Origin: Pseudonocardiaceae bacterium
GTDB taxonomy: Bacteria; Actinomycetota; Actinomycetes; Mycobacteriales; Pseudonocardiaceae
Reading direction: 5' to 3'
NCBI GenBank assembly: GCA_025937115.1
Contig: JAICSB010000196.1
Coordinates: forward strand, 1-6,290
DNA: 6,290 nucleotides
Shown here: positions 1 to 4,806 of the stretch, in pieces
Position numbering within the stretch: position 1 is the stretch's first letter
Layout of the letters: each line of letters begins with the position of its first letter
Translations under genes and position numbers: made by a program
The notes under the pieces: generated by a model
What the model was told of the DNA's origin: nothing
Databases searched by the model: none
The model's input: the letters and a program-made list of their open reading frames with translations, nothing else

Positions 1-120
1 GTTGGGCCCGACCACGCCGATCTTCGCGCCGGGATAGAAAGCGAGGGTGACACCGTCGAGGACGACCTTGTCGCCGTGCGCCTTACGCACCTGTTTCATG
101 GTGTAGATGAACTCCGCCAC
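1..120 (-). CDS. ettA: EttA, ABC-F translational throttle ATPase (N-terminal 40 codons, runs off the window)
   Basis: Only the first 40 codons are present, on the minus strand from a GTG at 118-120. The protein begins MAEFIYTMKQVRKAHGDKVV and reaches FYPGAKIGVVGPN, the start of the first Walker A loop (GPNGAGKS in the family). This beginning is characteristic of EttA, an ABC-F ATPase that binds the ribosomal E site and couples initiation of elongation to the ATP/ADP ratio; it is cytosolic and not a transporter. The GTG is chosen because the EttA N-terminus is strongly conserved from the MAEF residues on. No clear Shine-Dalgarno sequence precedes it. The SSB gene ends 70 bp upstream in the same orientation, so the two are probably cotranscribed, as in the M. 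tuberculosis Rv2478c-Rv2477c pair. No lesion is seen in the visible part. Confidence 0.93.
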   Translation of the reverse strand, partial: MAEFIYTMKQVRKAHGDKVVLDGVTLAFYPGAKIGVVGPN

Positions 121-190
121 GGCCGCGATCGTAGAGGTCGCCGCCAGGGCCGGGCAGCGCGGCCGACCGCCGCCCGACCCCGTTCGTCAC

Positions 191-703
191 TCAAGCGGGC
201 ACGGGCACCAGCGGGCCGGCGGCTTCCGCGAAGTCGGACAAGCTCACTTCGTACGGTGAGTCGGTTGTGTCGAGCAGGTCTGACGGATCCTGCGGGGGTG
301 GTGCCGCGGCGTCCTGGTTCACGGAACGCGAAGGCTCCGCCGCACGCTGCTTACGCACGGTGACGGCGCAGCGAGCCAGATCCGGCCCGATCGAGTTGGC
401 TTCCAGCTCGACGACCGATCGGCGCTCGCCCTGTTCGGTGGTCCACTCCCGGGTGCGCAGTTTCCCTCTGACGATCACCGGGTCGCCCTTGACCAGGGAG
501 GCAGCGTTCTCGGCAAGCCGGCGCCAGCAGCTCACCGACAGATACAAGCTCTCTCCATCCACCCATGACTCGGACGCCTTGTCGAACCGACGCTCGTTAC
601 AGGCGACCCGGAAATTGAGTACGAGCGCCGCGTCGGGACCAACCCGGCGCGGGCGCATGTCACTGACCAGCGTTCCGACCACAGTTACCGGTGTCTCTCT
701 CAT
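191..703 (-). CDS. ssb: Single-stranded DNA-binding protein, SsbB-like paralog
   Basis: The 170-aa product is an OB-fold SSB. It begins MRETPVTVVGTLVSD, and the core up to about residue 115 carries the typical pattern: FRVACNERR, a serine-rich strand with YLSVSCWRRLAEN, KGDPVIVRGKLRTREW and a late LEANSIGPDL strand. SSB proteins protect single-stranded DNA in replication and repair. The tail (about 118-170) is proline- and acid-rich and ends GPLVPVPA, without the acidic DDDIPF-type tip through which housekeeping SSBs recruit partners. This fits the secondary actinobacterial paralog (Rv2478c type) rather than the replication SSB. The frame stays open upstream to an ATG at 862, but ATG 703 is chosen because homologous proteins start there and an AGGAGGG lies 10 bp upstream. 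An in-frame GTG at 709 is too close to that site. ettA follows 70 bp downstream. Confidence 0.92.
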   Translation of the reverse strand: MRETPVTVVGTLVSDMRPRRVGPDAALVLNFRVACNERRFDKASESWVDGESLYLSVSCWRRLAENAASLVKGDPVIVRGKLRTREWTTEQGERRSVVELEANSIGPDLARCAVTVRKQRAAEPSRSVNQDAAAPPPQDPSDLLDTTDSPYEVSLSDFAEAAGPLVPVPA

Positions 704-1020
704 GATCACATACCCTCCTGCGCTGCTGTCCCGCCCTCCGCGGCGGGTCGCCGGCCCCTCGACCGGCGTCACCCAGGTTGCGCGACGAGCAGCACCTCCG
801 GGTAGCAGACCATGATCGACATGTGGATGACCGGGGTGCTGTGCACAACCGGCCCGTCTCATCCGGTCGAAACTGAGGATTGTCGGGGTTTCGTGCTATC
901 GCACGGCGCGTTCATCCGGCGGAGATCTGCCCCGTTGAGCCCGCTGGATGCGTCGACGAGCTAAGCGCGGGTAGGTGGCCGGTCGTCGCTAGGCTGCTCA
1001 CTGACGCCCACCGGCGCCCG
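704..1020. other. Gene-free stretch between the SSB gene and tRNA-Arg
   Basis: I see no convincing gene on either strand here. It should hold the ssb-ettA promoter (minus) and the tRNA promoter (plus). A TAGGCT at 990-995 could be a -10 hexamer for the tRNA, but no good -35 partner is evident. A short GCCGG/CCGGC hairpin lies near 750-767 in the SSB leader. Nothing else stands out. Confidence 0.5.
713..719 (-). promoter_or_regulatory. Shine-Dalgarno sequence of the SSB gene
   Basis: On the minus strand AGGAGGG precedes the ATG at 703 with a good spacing. It decides against the long upstream extension of the frame (to 862), whose residues look like translated GC-rich leader and not like any part of an SSB. 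Confidence 0.75.
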
Positions 1021-1094
1021 GCCCCCGTAGCTCAGCCGGATAGAGCAAGCGACTTCTAATCGCTAGGCCGCAGGTTCGAATCCTGCCGGGGGCG
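1021..1094 (+). tRNA. tRNA-Arg, anticodon UCU (reads AGA)
   Basis: It folds as a full cloverleaf. The acceptor stem is GCCCCCG (1021-1027) with CGGGGGC (1087-1093) and discriminator G1094. The D arm is GCTC...GAGC. The anticodon stem AGCGA/TCGCT encloses the loop CTTCTAA with anticodon TCT at 1055-1057. The T arm is GCAGG-TTCGAAT-CCTGC. No 3' CCA is encoded. AGA is a rare codon in such GC-rich genomes, and tRNA-Arg genes are common attachment targets for site-specific integrases. A recombinase pseudogene starts 69 bp after the tRNA. I found no second copy of the tRNA 3' end in the window, so any distal attachment site is outside it or lost. Confidence 0.96.
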
Positions 1095-1131
1095 CTAGCT
1101 GCACAAACGGATGTTGGGCTCCGAGCACACC

Positions 1132-1143
1132 GCTTTTAAAAGC
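1132..1143. repeat. Perfect 12-bp AT-rich palindrome between tRNA and integrase
   Basis: GCTTTTAAAAGC is a perfect palindrome, unusually AT-rich for this region, 20 bp before the recombinase start codon. It could be an operator or arm-type recombinase/excisionase site, or part of the integrase promoter. It has no loop, so it is not a classical terminator hairpin. Its function is inferred from position only. Confidence 0.4.
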
Positions 1144-1163
1144 CAGAGATTGGACCCGCTGCG

Positions 1164-2128
1164 ATGGATGCGACGGCGCCACTCCGACCCGCCATAGTGG
1201 ACATCGGGGACCTCTCCGAGCTTCTCCCCAACTGGCGCCGCCACCTGCGCGCAGCGAACCGCGCCGCGTCCACGGTGCGCCCCTATGAGAAGGACGCCCG
1301 GGCTTTTCTCGCTTTCCTCGCAGAGCACGGCATGCCCACCCGAGCCGACTCGATCACCCCGCGAGCACTTGGAGCACTTCCTCGCCGATGAACAATCCCG
1401 GCCTCGACGGCGCCGCCGCGGTGAGGCTGCCACGCTCTCCCCGGCCACCGTCGCCGGTACCTACCGCTCGCTGCAGCAACTCTGGCGCTGGCTGGTCGAC
1501 GAGGGCGAGGCCACTACCAACCCGTTCGACTGGATGAAACCTCCGCACGTCCCGGAACAGCCCGTGCCGGTGCTGTCCGACGAACCGCTGGCAGCGTTGC
1601 TGGCGGCCTGTAAGGGCACCGAATTCACCGAGCGCCGCGACACCACGCTAGTCCGGTTGCTGCTCGATACCGGCATCCGCTCCGCCGAGCTGCTCGGGCC
1701 GGCCGTGACCGATCTGGACTTCGAGCAGGACGTCGCACTCGTGCTCGGCAAGGGTGGTCGGGGCCGCGCCGTCCCGTTCGGCAACCGCACCGGGGAGGCG
1801 CTGCGCCGCTACCTGCGACTGCGGGGTCGCCACCCGCACCACGACGCTGCCGCACTGTGGATCGGTACCCGTGGACCGCTGGGGCAGGCCGGGTTGCGCC
1901 AGGTGTTCAACCGCCGCGCCGCTACCGCAGGCATCGGGCACGTCCACCCGCATCAGTTCAGGCACACCATGGCGCACCGCTGGCTGGCCGATGGGCAGCA
2001 GGAGCAGGACCTGATGCGTCTCGCCGGGTAGCGCAGCAGGCAGATGGTCGGCCGCTACGCCGCGTCGGCCGCCGACGAACCGGGCCCGCGACGCGCACCG
2101 CCGCGCTGGCCTCGGGGACCGGCTCTGA
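1164..2128 (+). pseudogene. Tyrosine recombinase/integrase (XerC/D-like), inactivated by two frameshifts and a nonsense codon
   Basis: Read across three frames it gives a protein of about 320 aa. Residues 1-110 form a SAM-like core-binding domain (STVRPYEKDARAFLAFL), followed by the catalytic domain. Visible catalytic residues in the repaired numbering are Arg172 in DTGIRSAELLG, Lys196 in LGKGGRG, His263 and Arg266 in HPHQFRHT, Trp289 in LAG-W-RSRQM and the nucleophile Tyr298 in VGRYAA. Three lesions are seen. An extra G at about 1371 shifts the frame (expected PRALEHFLADE). TAG at 2029-2031 replaces the expected TGG of LAGW. An extra C at about 2080-2081 shifts the tail (expected ADERARDAHRRAGLGDRL). 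The product would lack the nucleophile even if the first frameshift were bypassed. The ATG at 1164 is chosen because an in-frame stop lies at 1137-1139; the ribosome binding site is weak. Its place next to tRNA-Arg suggests a former integrative element. Confidence 0.9.
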
Positions 2129-2148
2129 CCGATTGAATGGAGAGAAAA

Positions 2149-2164
2149 TGTGATCGACGTCACA
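2149..2164. promoter_or_regulatory. CRP/GlxR-type operator-like palindrome
   Basis: TGTGA-TCGACG-TCACA has two perfect half sites of the CRP-family consensus TGTGA-N6-TCACA, as used by actinobacterial Crp/GlxR. The central dinucleotide is GA where the GlxR consensus prefers TA. It lies 20 bp after the end of the recombinase pseudogene and 26 bp from the 3' end of the decayed minus-strand gene, so no intact promoter is there to be controlled now. It may be a relic of a lost promoter or chance. Confidence 0.35.
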
Positions 2165-2190
2165 CACTGAGCGGGTTCGTTTTCTACCAT

Positions 2191-2659
2191 TCACCGTAAT
2201 TGCTGGCCAGTGCGGCAATGCGAGCGAAACGACGGGCGAATCCCCGACGCGTTCCCGTGCGATTCGGAATCTTCGCTCACAGCGTAAAGTTCCTGCATGC
2301 TGAGATAACCGTCGATATACGGTCTACCGTAGAACATCCGATCTTGATCACTCTCTTCGGGCAGATCACGGATCCGCGCTTGGCCCGCAATTCCACAATC
2401 CGCGCCCGCTGCGCTCCTTCGAGGGTCAATCGCGGCCTGCTGAATGACATGAAATAGTGGCGGCAGCCTCCAGCGCGGCCATCCTGGCGGAGTCCGGATC
2501 GGCGTCGCGGACAGCGGATCGGAGATAATCCGACGCGACGGAGATAATGTCGCCCGGTGTTTGCGCGTTGGCCCGGCGCCGCTCGAAATGCTCCCGAGCC
2601 CGTTGTGCGGCGGCGACCGCACGCTACGGCTTGCCGTTCCTGCGACAATGTACCGTCAT
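2191..2659 (-). pseudogene. Decayed hypothetical gene F, coding signal in three successive minus-strand frames
   Basis: ATG at 2657-2659 has a good AAAGGG ribosome binding site 8 bp upstream. The first frame reads MTVHCRRNGKP, then a TAG (2624-2626), then a helix-rich, coding-like stretch with RAVAAAQRAREHFERRR and SDYLRSAVRDADPDSARMA. Around 2410-2450 the signal moves to a second frame (LTLEGAQRARIVELRAK). Around 2370-2385 it moves to a third (RDLPEESDQDRMFYGRPYID, then GYLSMQELYAVSE), ending in TGA at 2191-2193. Both frame changes have the sign of a 1-nt deletion. I do not recognise the family. The intact product would have been about 155 aa and mostly soluble. It lies 50 bp downstream of the end of the extended gene E, in the same orientation, and was probably the last gene of that run. 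The frame joints are inferred from residue composition, not homology. Confidence 0.45.
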
Positions 2660-2730
2660 ATCCGTTGCCCTTTCTCCTCTAGGCGCCTCTACGGTTTTCT
2701 CGGGGAACGCTATGAGGCAATCTGCGCCCG

Positions 2731-2922
2731 TCATTGCGGGCAGGCTTGGTCCGGGTCAGGGGGATTGCCGGCAAGCGCCAGACGGCCGAATGGGAGCCGC
2801 AACGGCACAAACTCCAGCCCGCACAGCGAGACGACCGAGCGGCTGGCGATCGAATACGAGCCGCAATGTGTTTCCCCGTAGCCCATCGACCGCAGGAACC
2901 ATTGGAGGTCCGGCGTGCTCAT
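2731..2922 (-). CDS. Small zinc-ribbon-like protein E, probably clipped by a stop at its last Cys
   Basis: The 63-aa ORF starts MSTPDLQWFLRSMGYGETHC. It carries His19, Cys20, Cys34 followed by Gly (SLCGLEF) and Cys61 in DPDQACPQ, and then ends in TGA (2731-2733). Continuing past the TGA gives RAQIAS and a TAG at 2710-2712. A Cys codon (TGC) in place of TGA would complete CPQC-R, the expected second half of a zinc knuckle. The present ORF is therefore probably truncated by a TGC-to-TGA change of its last ligand. I believe the GETH...CG...LPFGRLAL...CPxC pattern belongs to a family of small uncharacterised actinobacterial proteins, but cannot check this. The ATG at 2922 overlaps the stop of a 9-codon minigene as ATGA. 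An in-frame ATG at 2934 (MARRMSTP) is the alternative start. Its role is unknown; a metal-binding structural or regulatory protein is likely. Confidence 0.62.
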   Translation of the reverse strand: MSTPDLQWFLRSMGYGETHCGSYSIASRSVVSLCGLEFVPLRLPFGRLALAGNPPDPDQACPQ

Positions 2923-2948
2923 GCGCCGAGCCATTCCGACTCGTTCAT
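2919..2948 (-). CDS. Nine-codon minigene D (MNESEWLGA)
   Basis: ATG at 2946-2948 overlaps the stop of gene C as ATGA. Its own TGA (2919-2921) overlaps the ATG of gene E as ATGA. An AGGAGG lies 8 bp upstream of this ATG, the best ribosome binding site in the run, while gene E has no good site of its own. The peptide could serve to couple translation of E to C. Alternatively the AGGAGG-ATG was the true start of E and an indel has split it. The peptide itself matches nothing I know. Confidence 0.35.
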   Translation of the reverse strand: MNESEWLGA

Positions 2949-3163
2949 GTCGCCGCCCTCCTGGCCGCAGTCAGCGCGTCGGTCAGTTCGCCGATCTGCG
3001 CCTCCGTGAGCACCGCTGCCGTGCGTAGATCGGCGTGGAACAACACCTGCACCGTGCCGTCCACGGCGCGCACGAGCACGGTGCAGGCACCGCCGCCGTA
3101 CCCGATGGGCCGGCGACCGTCGATGGCGTGGCGGTAAGTCTCGCCCGGATGCTGCAGGCTCAT
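2945..3163 (-). CDS. Protein C (72 aa) from internal start, probable ancestral separate gene
   Basis: ATG at 3161-3163 follows TGGAGCGAGCGAGCG, so a GGAG lies within reach as ribosome binding site. The 72-aa reading starts MSLQHPGETYRHAID and ends TAARRAAT. It contains a glycine-rich turn (GYGGGACTV), two beta-like stretches (TVLVRAV and TVQVLFHA) and a terminal amphipathic helix. I do not recognise a named domain. Its stop overlaps the minigene start (ATGA). It is listed separately because translation may start here independently of the upstream zinc-ribbon part. Confidence 0.45.
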   Translation of the reverse strand: MSLQHPGETYRHAIDGRRPIGYGGGACTVLVRAVDGTVQVLFHADLRTAAVLTEAQIGELTDALTAARRAAT

Positions 3164-3352
3164 CGCTCGCTCGCTCCAGCGGGCGCAGGACATACAACGG
3201 TGCCCGGGGGGTTGCTCGTGCAGGCCGACCCGTGCGGGAAGGCGACGGCCGCATCGGGCGATCCACAACCCGACGGGATGGTCGGCGTCGAGGTCGACGC
3301 AGTGGGCCTGCCAGTCCATCGGGCTCAGTCCCCGACGCGGGGCAGTGGTCAC
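2945..3352 (-). CDS. Zinc-ribbon protein B fused in frame to 72-aa protein C (hypothetical)
   Basis: The ORF gives 135 aa from GTG 3352; ATG 3319 (MDWQAHCVDLDADHP) is a second possible start. GTG is preferred because it overlaps the TGA of the preceding frame as GTGA. Residues 1-63 are a small metal-binding module: His17, Cys18, Cys34-Gly in LWIARCGRRLP, then Cys53-x2-Cys56 in PGHRCMSCARW. From Met64 the protein reads MSLQHPGETYRHAIDG, GYGGGACTVLVRAVDG, VQVLFHADLRTAA and a C-terminal helix LTEAQIGELTDALTAARRAA. This second part looks like an independent small alpha/beta protein with its own start. A (GAGC)3 tract lies exactly at the join, and removing one unit would end B as WSER-stop in an ATGA overlap with C. 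B's Cys spacing resembles that of gene E. Function unknown; cytosolic, no signal peptide or membrane segment. Confidence 0.65.
   Translation of the reverse strand: MTTAPRRGLSPMDWQAHCVDLDADHPVGLWIARCGRRLPARVGLHEQPPGHRCMSCARWSERAMSLQHPGETYRHAIDGRRPIGYGGGACTVLVRAVDGTVQVLFHADLRTAAVLTEAQIGELTDALTAARRAAT
3165..3176 (-). repeat. (GAGC)3 tetranucleotide tract at the B-C junction
   Basis: On the minus strand three GAGC units stand directly before GATGAGC. With three units B and C are one frame. With two units the sequence reads TGG AGC GAG CGA TGA, a stop overlapping the ATG of C as ATGA. The tract is short but of a length class where slippage is possible. Confidence 0.6.
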
Positions 3353-3477
3353 GACTGCACGTCGCGGTGCACACCGACCAACCACGCGGCGACGGCTTCG
3401 CTGCCGAACTCGCCACCGCGCAGCCACTCTCCGAGCGTCGCCAGCGCCTCGCGTACTTCGATGTCGACATCGAACAC
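3349..3477 (-). CDS. Small reading frame A, 3' part of a probably 5'-truncated gene
   Basis: The frame reads VFDVDIEVREALATLGEWLR, GGEFGSEAVAAWLVGVHRDV and QS before TGA at 3349-3351. It has acidic and amphipathic helices with good codon usage, unlike the arginine-rich shadow frames around it. GTG 3477 is only the first possible start and has no ribosome binding site. The frame stays open upstream, but beyond about 3500 it merely mirrors the opposite-strand DUF6879 remnant. I infer that the real 5' end was lost at a junction near 3480-3500. The stop overlaps the GTG of gene B as GTGA, so A was the first or an upstream gene of this run. Function unknown. Confidence 0.5.
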   Translation of the reverse strand: MFDVDIEVREALATLGEWLRGGEFGSEAVAAWLVGVHRDVQS

Positions 3478-3500
3478 CGACGGGAGCGCCGGTGCTACCG

Positions 3501-3755
3501 GGCGAACCCTGGCCCATCGAACTGCCCCAGCGGACGGACTTCTGGCTGTTCGATCACTCCGTGCTCTACGGGATGCGGTACGACCAGAACAACGCCTGGC
3601 GCTCGACGGAGCGGGTTACCGACCCGGCCGCTATCAAAGCGGCACGCCACTGGCGCGAGGTTGCGCTGCGCCTAGCCGTGCCCTGGCGGGACTACATCGC
3701 TGCACACCCCCCGCTGGCGAGGATCGTTTCCGAGACAGACCTCGCGGCGTTCTAA
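3501..3755 (+). pseudogene. DUF6879 family protein, C-terminal remnant
   Basis: The plus frame from 3501 gives 84 residues: GEPWPIELPQ, then the family hallmark TDFWLFD, then VLYGMRYDQNNAWRSTERV, TDPAAIKAARHWREVALRLA and VPWRDYIAAHP, ending in TAA at 3753-3755. In intact DUF6879 proteins of actinobacteria (roughly 170-200 aa) the xDFWLFD motif lies in the C-terminal half, so about half the protein is missing. No start codon with a ribosome binding site precedes it; upstream residues in this frame are arginine-rich antisense of gene A. DUF6879 genes commonly neighbour Scr1-type XRE regulators, and here such a gene starts 16 bp downstream, so the order is ancestral. The protein's biochemical role is not known. 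Confidence 0.72.
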
Positions 3756-3771
3756 GCGGAAGGGGCGGCCG

Positions 3772-4623
3772 GTGGCGCTGAGTCCGCGCCGTGCTCGCCT
3801 GGCCGCGCGGCTCAAAGCGATCCGAGCGGGTGCCGCCCCATCCGGTAGCGAGTTCGCTCGGCGCATCGGCTGGGGCCAGCCCCGTCTGTCGAAGCTGGAG
3901 ACCGGCAAGCAGCTACCCACTGAGGCCGACATCCGGGCCTGGATCACTGCCGCTGGAGCCGACGAATCGGTTACGGCCGAACTGTTGGGGCTGCTCGCCG
4001 CCGCTCGGATCGAGTACGTCACCCACCGCGATGAGTCGCGCATCGAGGGCGGCCTGACCAAAGTCTCCGAGGCGCAAGCGGCGCTGGAGGCGGCGGCCAT
4101 ACACATCGCCGAGTGGCAGCCCGCCATGGTGCCCGGCTTGGTCCAAACCGCCGCATACGCCCGGGAGCTGTTCGAGCGGCCGGACCGATCCACCCTCACG
4201 GACCCCGACGACGCCGATCCCGACGCGATGGCGACGGCACGGGTGCGGCGCCAGGATGTTCTCTACCAGCCAGGCCGCCGGATCGAGCTCATTGTCGGCG
4301 AGGCTGCTCTGCGCTGCACCCCTGGGACGATCGGGACCCTGCTGGGCCAACTGGACCGGCTCGTATCGGTTACCGACCTACCGACCGTCGAGCTGGGGAT
4401 CGTGCCGTTCCCGCTGATGCCGGTGATGCCGTTGTCTAGCTTCTGCTTCCACGACGATGTGGTCTACATCGAGACGCTGACCGCCGAGCAGCAACTCTCC
4501 GAGCCCGACGAGGTGACGGTCTACGTCAAAGCGTTCGGCTTGCTGAGACAGTCCGCCCTGTTCGGCCCGGACGCCGTGGCCCTTATCCAGCGGGTCGCCG
4601 CTGAGCTGCGGGTCCACAGCTGA
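3772..4623 (+). CDS. Scr1-type XRE family regulator with DUF5753 domain
   Basis: The 283-aa protein is complete. An N-terminal helix-turn-helix (about residues 8-65) reads RLAARLKAIRAG...SEFARRIGWGQPRLSKLETG, the usual Cro/C1 layout with SKLETG after the recognition helix. From about residue 95 to the end lies DUF5753, with typical pieces WQPAMVPGLVQTAAYAREL, RRQDVLY, FELIVGEAAL-like RIELIVGEAALRC, and DEVTVYVKAFGLLRQSALF near the end. Its length is normal for the family (about 270-290). GTG 3772 is preceded by GGAAGGGG 6 bp upstream. Related proteins (Streptomyces Scr1) act with a small DUF397 partner and influence development and antibiotic production. No DUF397 gene follows here; instead the truncated DUF6879 gene lies 16 bp upstream, so the regulator's partner is missing or broken. 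DNA binding is predicted, the target unknown. Confidence 0.93.
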   Translation: MALSPRRARLAARLKAIRAGAAPSGSEFARRIGWGQPRLSKLETGKQLPTEADIRAWITAAGADESVTAELLGLLAAARIEYVTHRDESRIEGGLTKVSEAQAALEAAAIHIAEWQPAMVPGLVQTAAYARELFERPDRSTLTDPDDADPDAMATARVRRQDVLYQPGRRIELIVGEAALRCTPGTIGTLLGQLDRLVSVTDLPTVELGIVPFPLMPVMPLSSFCFHDDVVYIETLTAEQQLSEPDEVTVYVKAFGLLRQSALFGPDAVALIQRVAAELRVHS

Positions 4624-4667
4624 CCCCGAGGAGTACAGCCGGACTTCTACTGACCGCACGTCGGGAG

Positions 4668-4711
4668 GGCCGGCGGCGCGGTCAAGGAGGATCGAACCCG
4701 TGCCGCCGGCC
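4668..4711 (+). terminator. Strong 14-bp hairpin downstream of the XRE gene, possibly a terminator
   Basis: GGCCGGCGGC (4668-4677) pairs perfectly with GCCGCCGGCC (4702-4711). The stem continues inward with one G-U and three further pairs to 4681/4698, leaving a 16-nt loop. No T-tract follows, so it would be an intrinsic terminator only of the tail-less type proposed for actinobacteria. The loop carries AAGGAGG (4684-4690), a near-perfect Shine-Dalgarno sequence, with a GTG at 4700-4702 in the right arm that opens a 20-codon frame ending at 4762. It could instead be a relic translation-control structure. It lies 45 bp after the XRE stop. Confidence 0.5.
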
Positions 4712-4806
4712 ACCCGACCGCTGACGCGCCAGCCGAGCATTCGGTATATCGGATGTCGGTGACCATCCGTTACAACTTGTTGCGGTGCGTAATGGCAGAG
4801 GGGGGC

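Noticed and set aside
267..815. Long plus-strand frame opposite the SSB gene
   Set aside because: Serine/arginine-rich antisense shadow of a conserved gene without its own ribosome binding site.
704..862. N-terminal extension of the SSB frame to ATG 862
   Set aside because: The extra residues are arginine- and glycine-rich, unlike any SSB, and a good ribosome binding site supports ATG 703.
2521..2548. Direct repeat GGAGATAAT at 2521 and 2540
   Set aside because: It falls in the coding signal of gene F as two similar codon runs; only two short copies, no array.
2731..2733. TGA of gene E as a selenocysteine codon in a CxxU motif
   Set aside because: No convincing hairpin follows directly downstream, the family motif is a structural zinc knuckle rather than a redox site, and neighbouring genes also carry stops. 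A nonsense change is simpler.
3035..3781. Plus-strand 248-aa frame across the small-gene run
   Set aside because: It runs antisense to B and C and through the DUF6879 and XRE starts in a wrong frame; low-complexity composition.
4686..4702. T-arm-like GGTTCGATCC on the minus strand as a tRNA fragment or second attachment site
   Set aside because: The flanks do not pair as a T stem and the sequence does not match the tRNA-Arg 3' end; it is the loop and right arm of the hairpin.
4700..4762. 20-codon frame starting at GTG 4700 as a real peptide gene
   Set aside because: The start lies inside a strong stem and the peptide is unremarkable; kept only as part of the hairpin observation.
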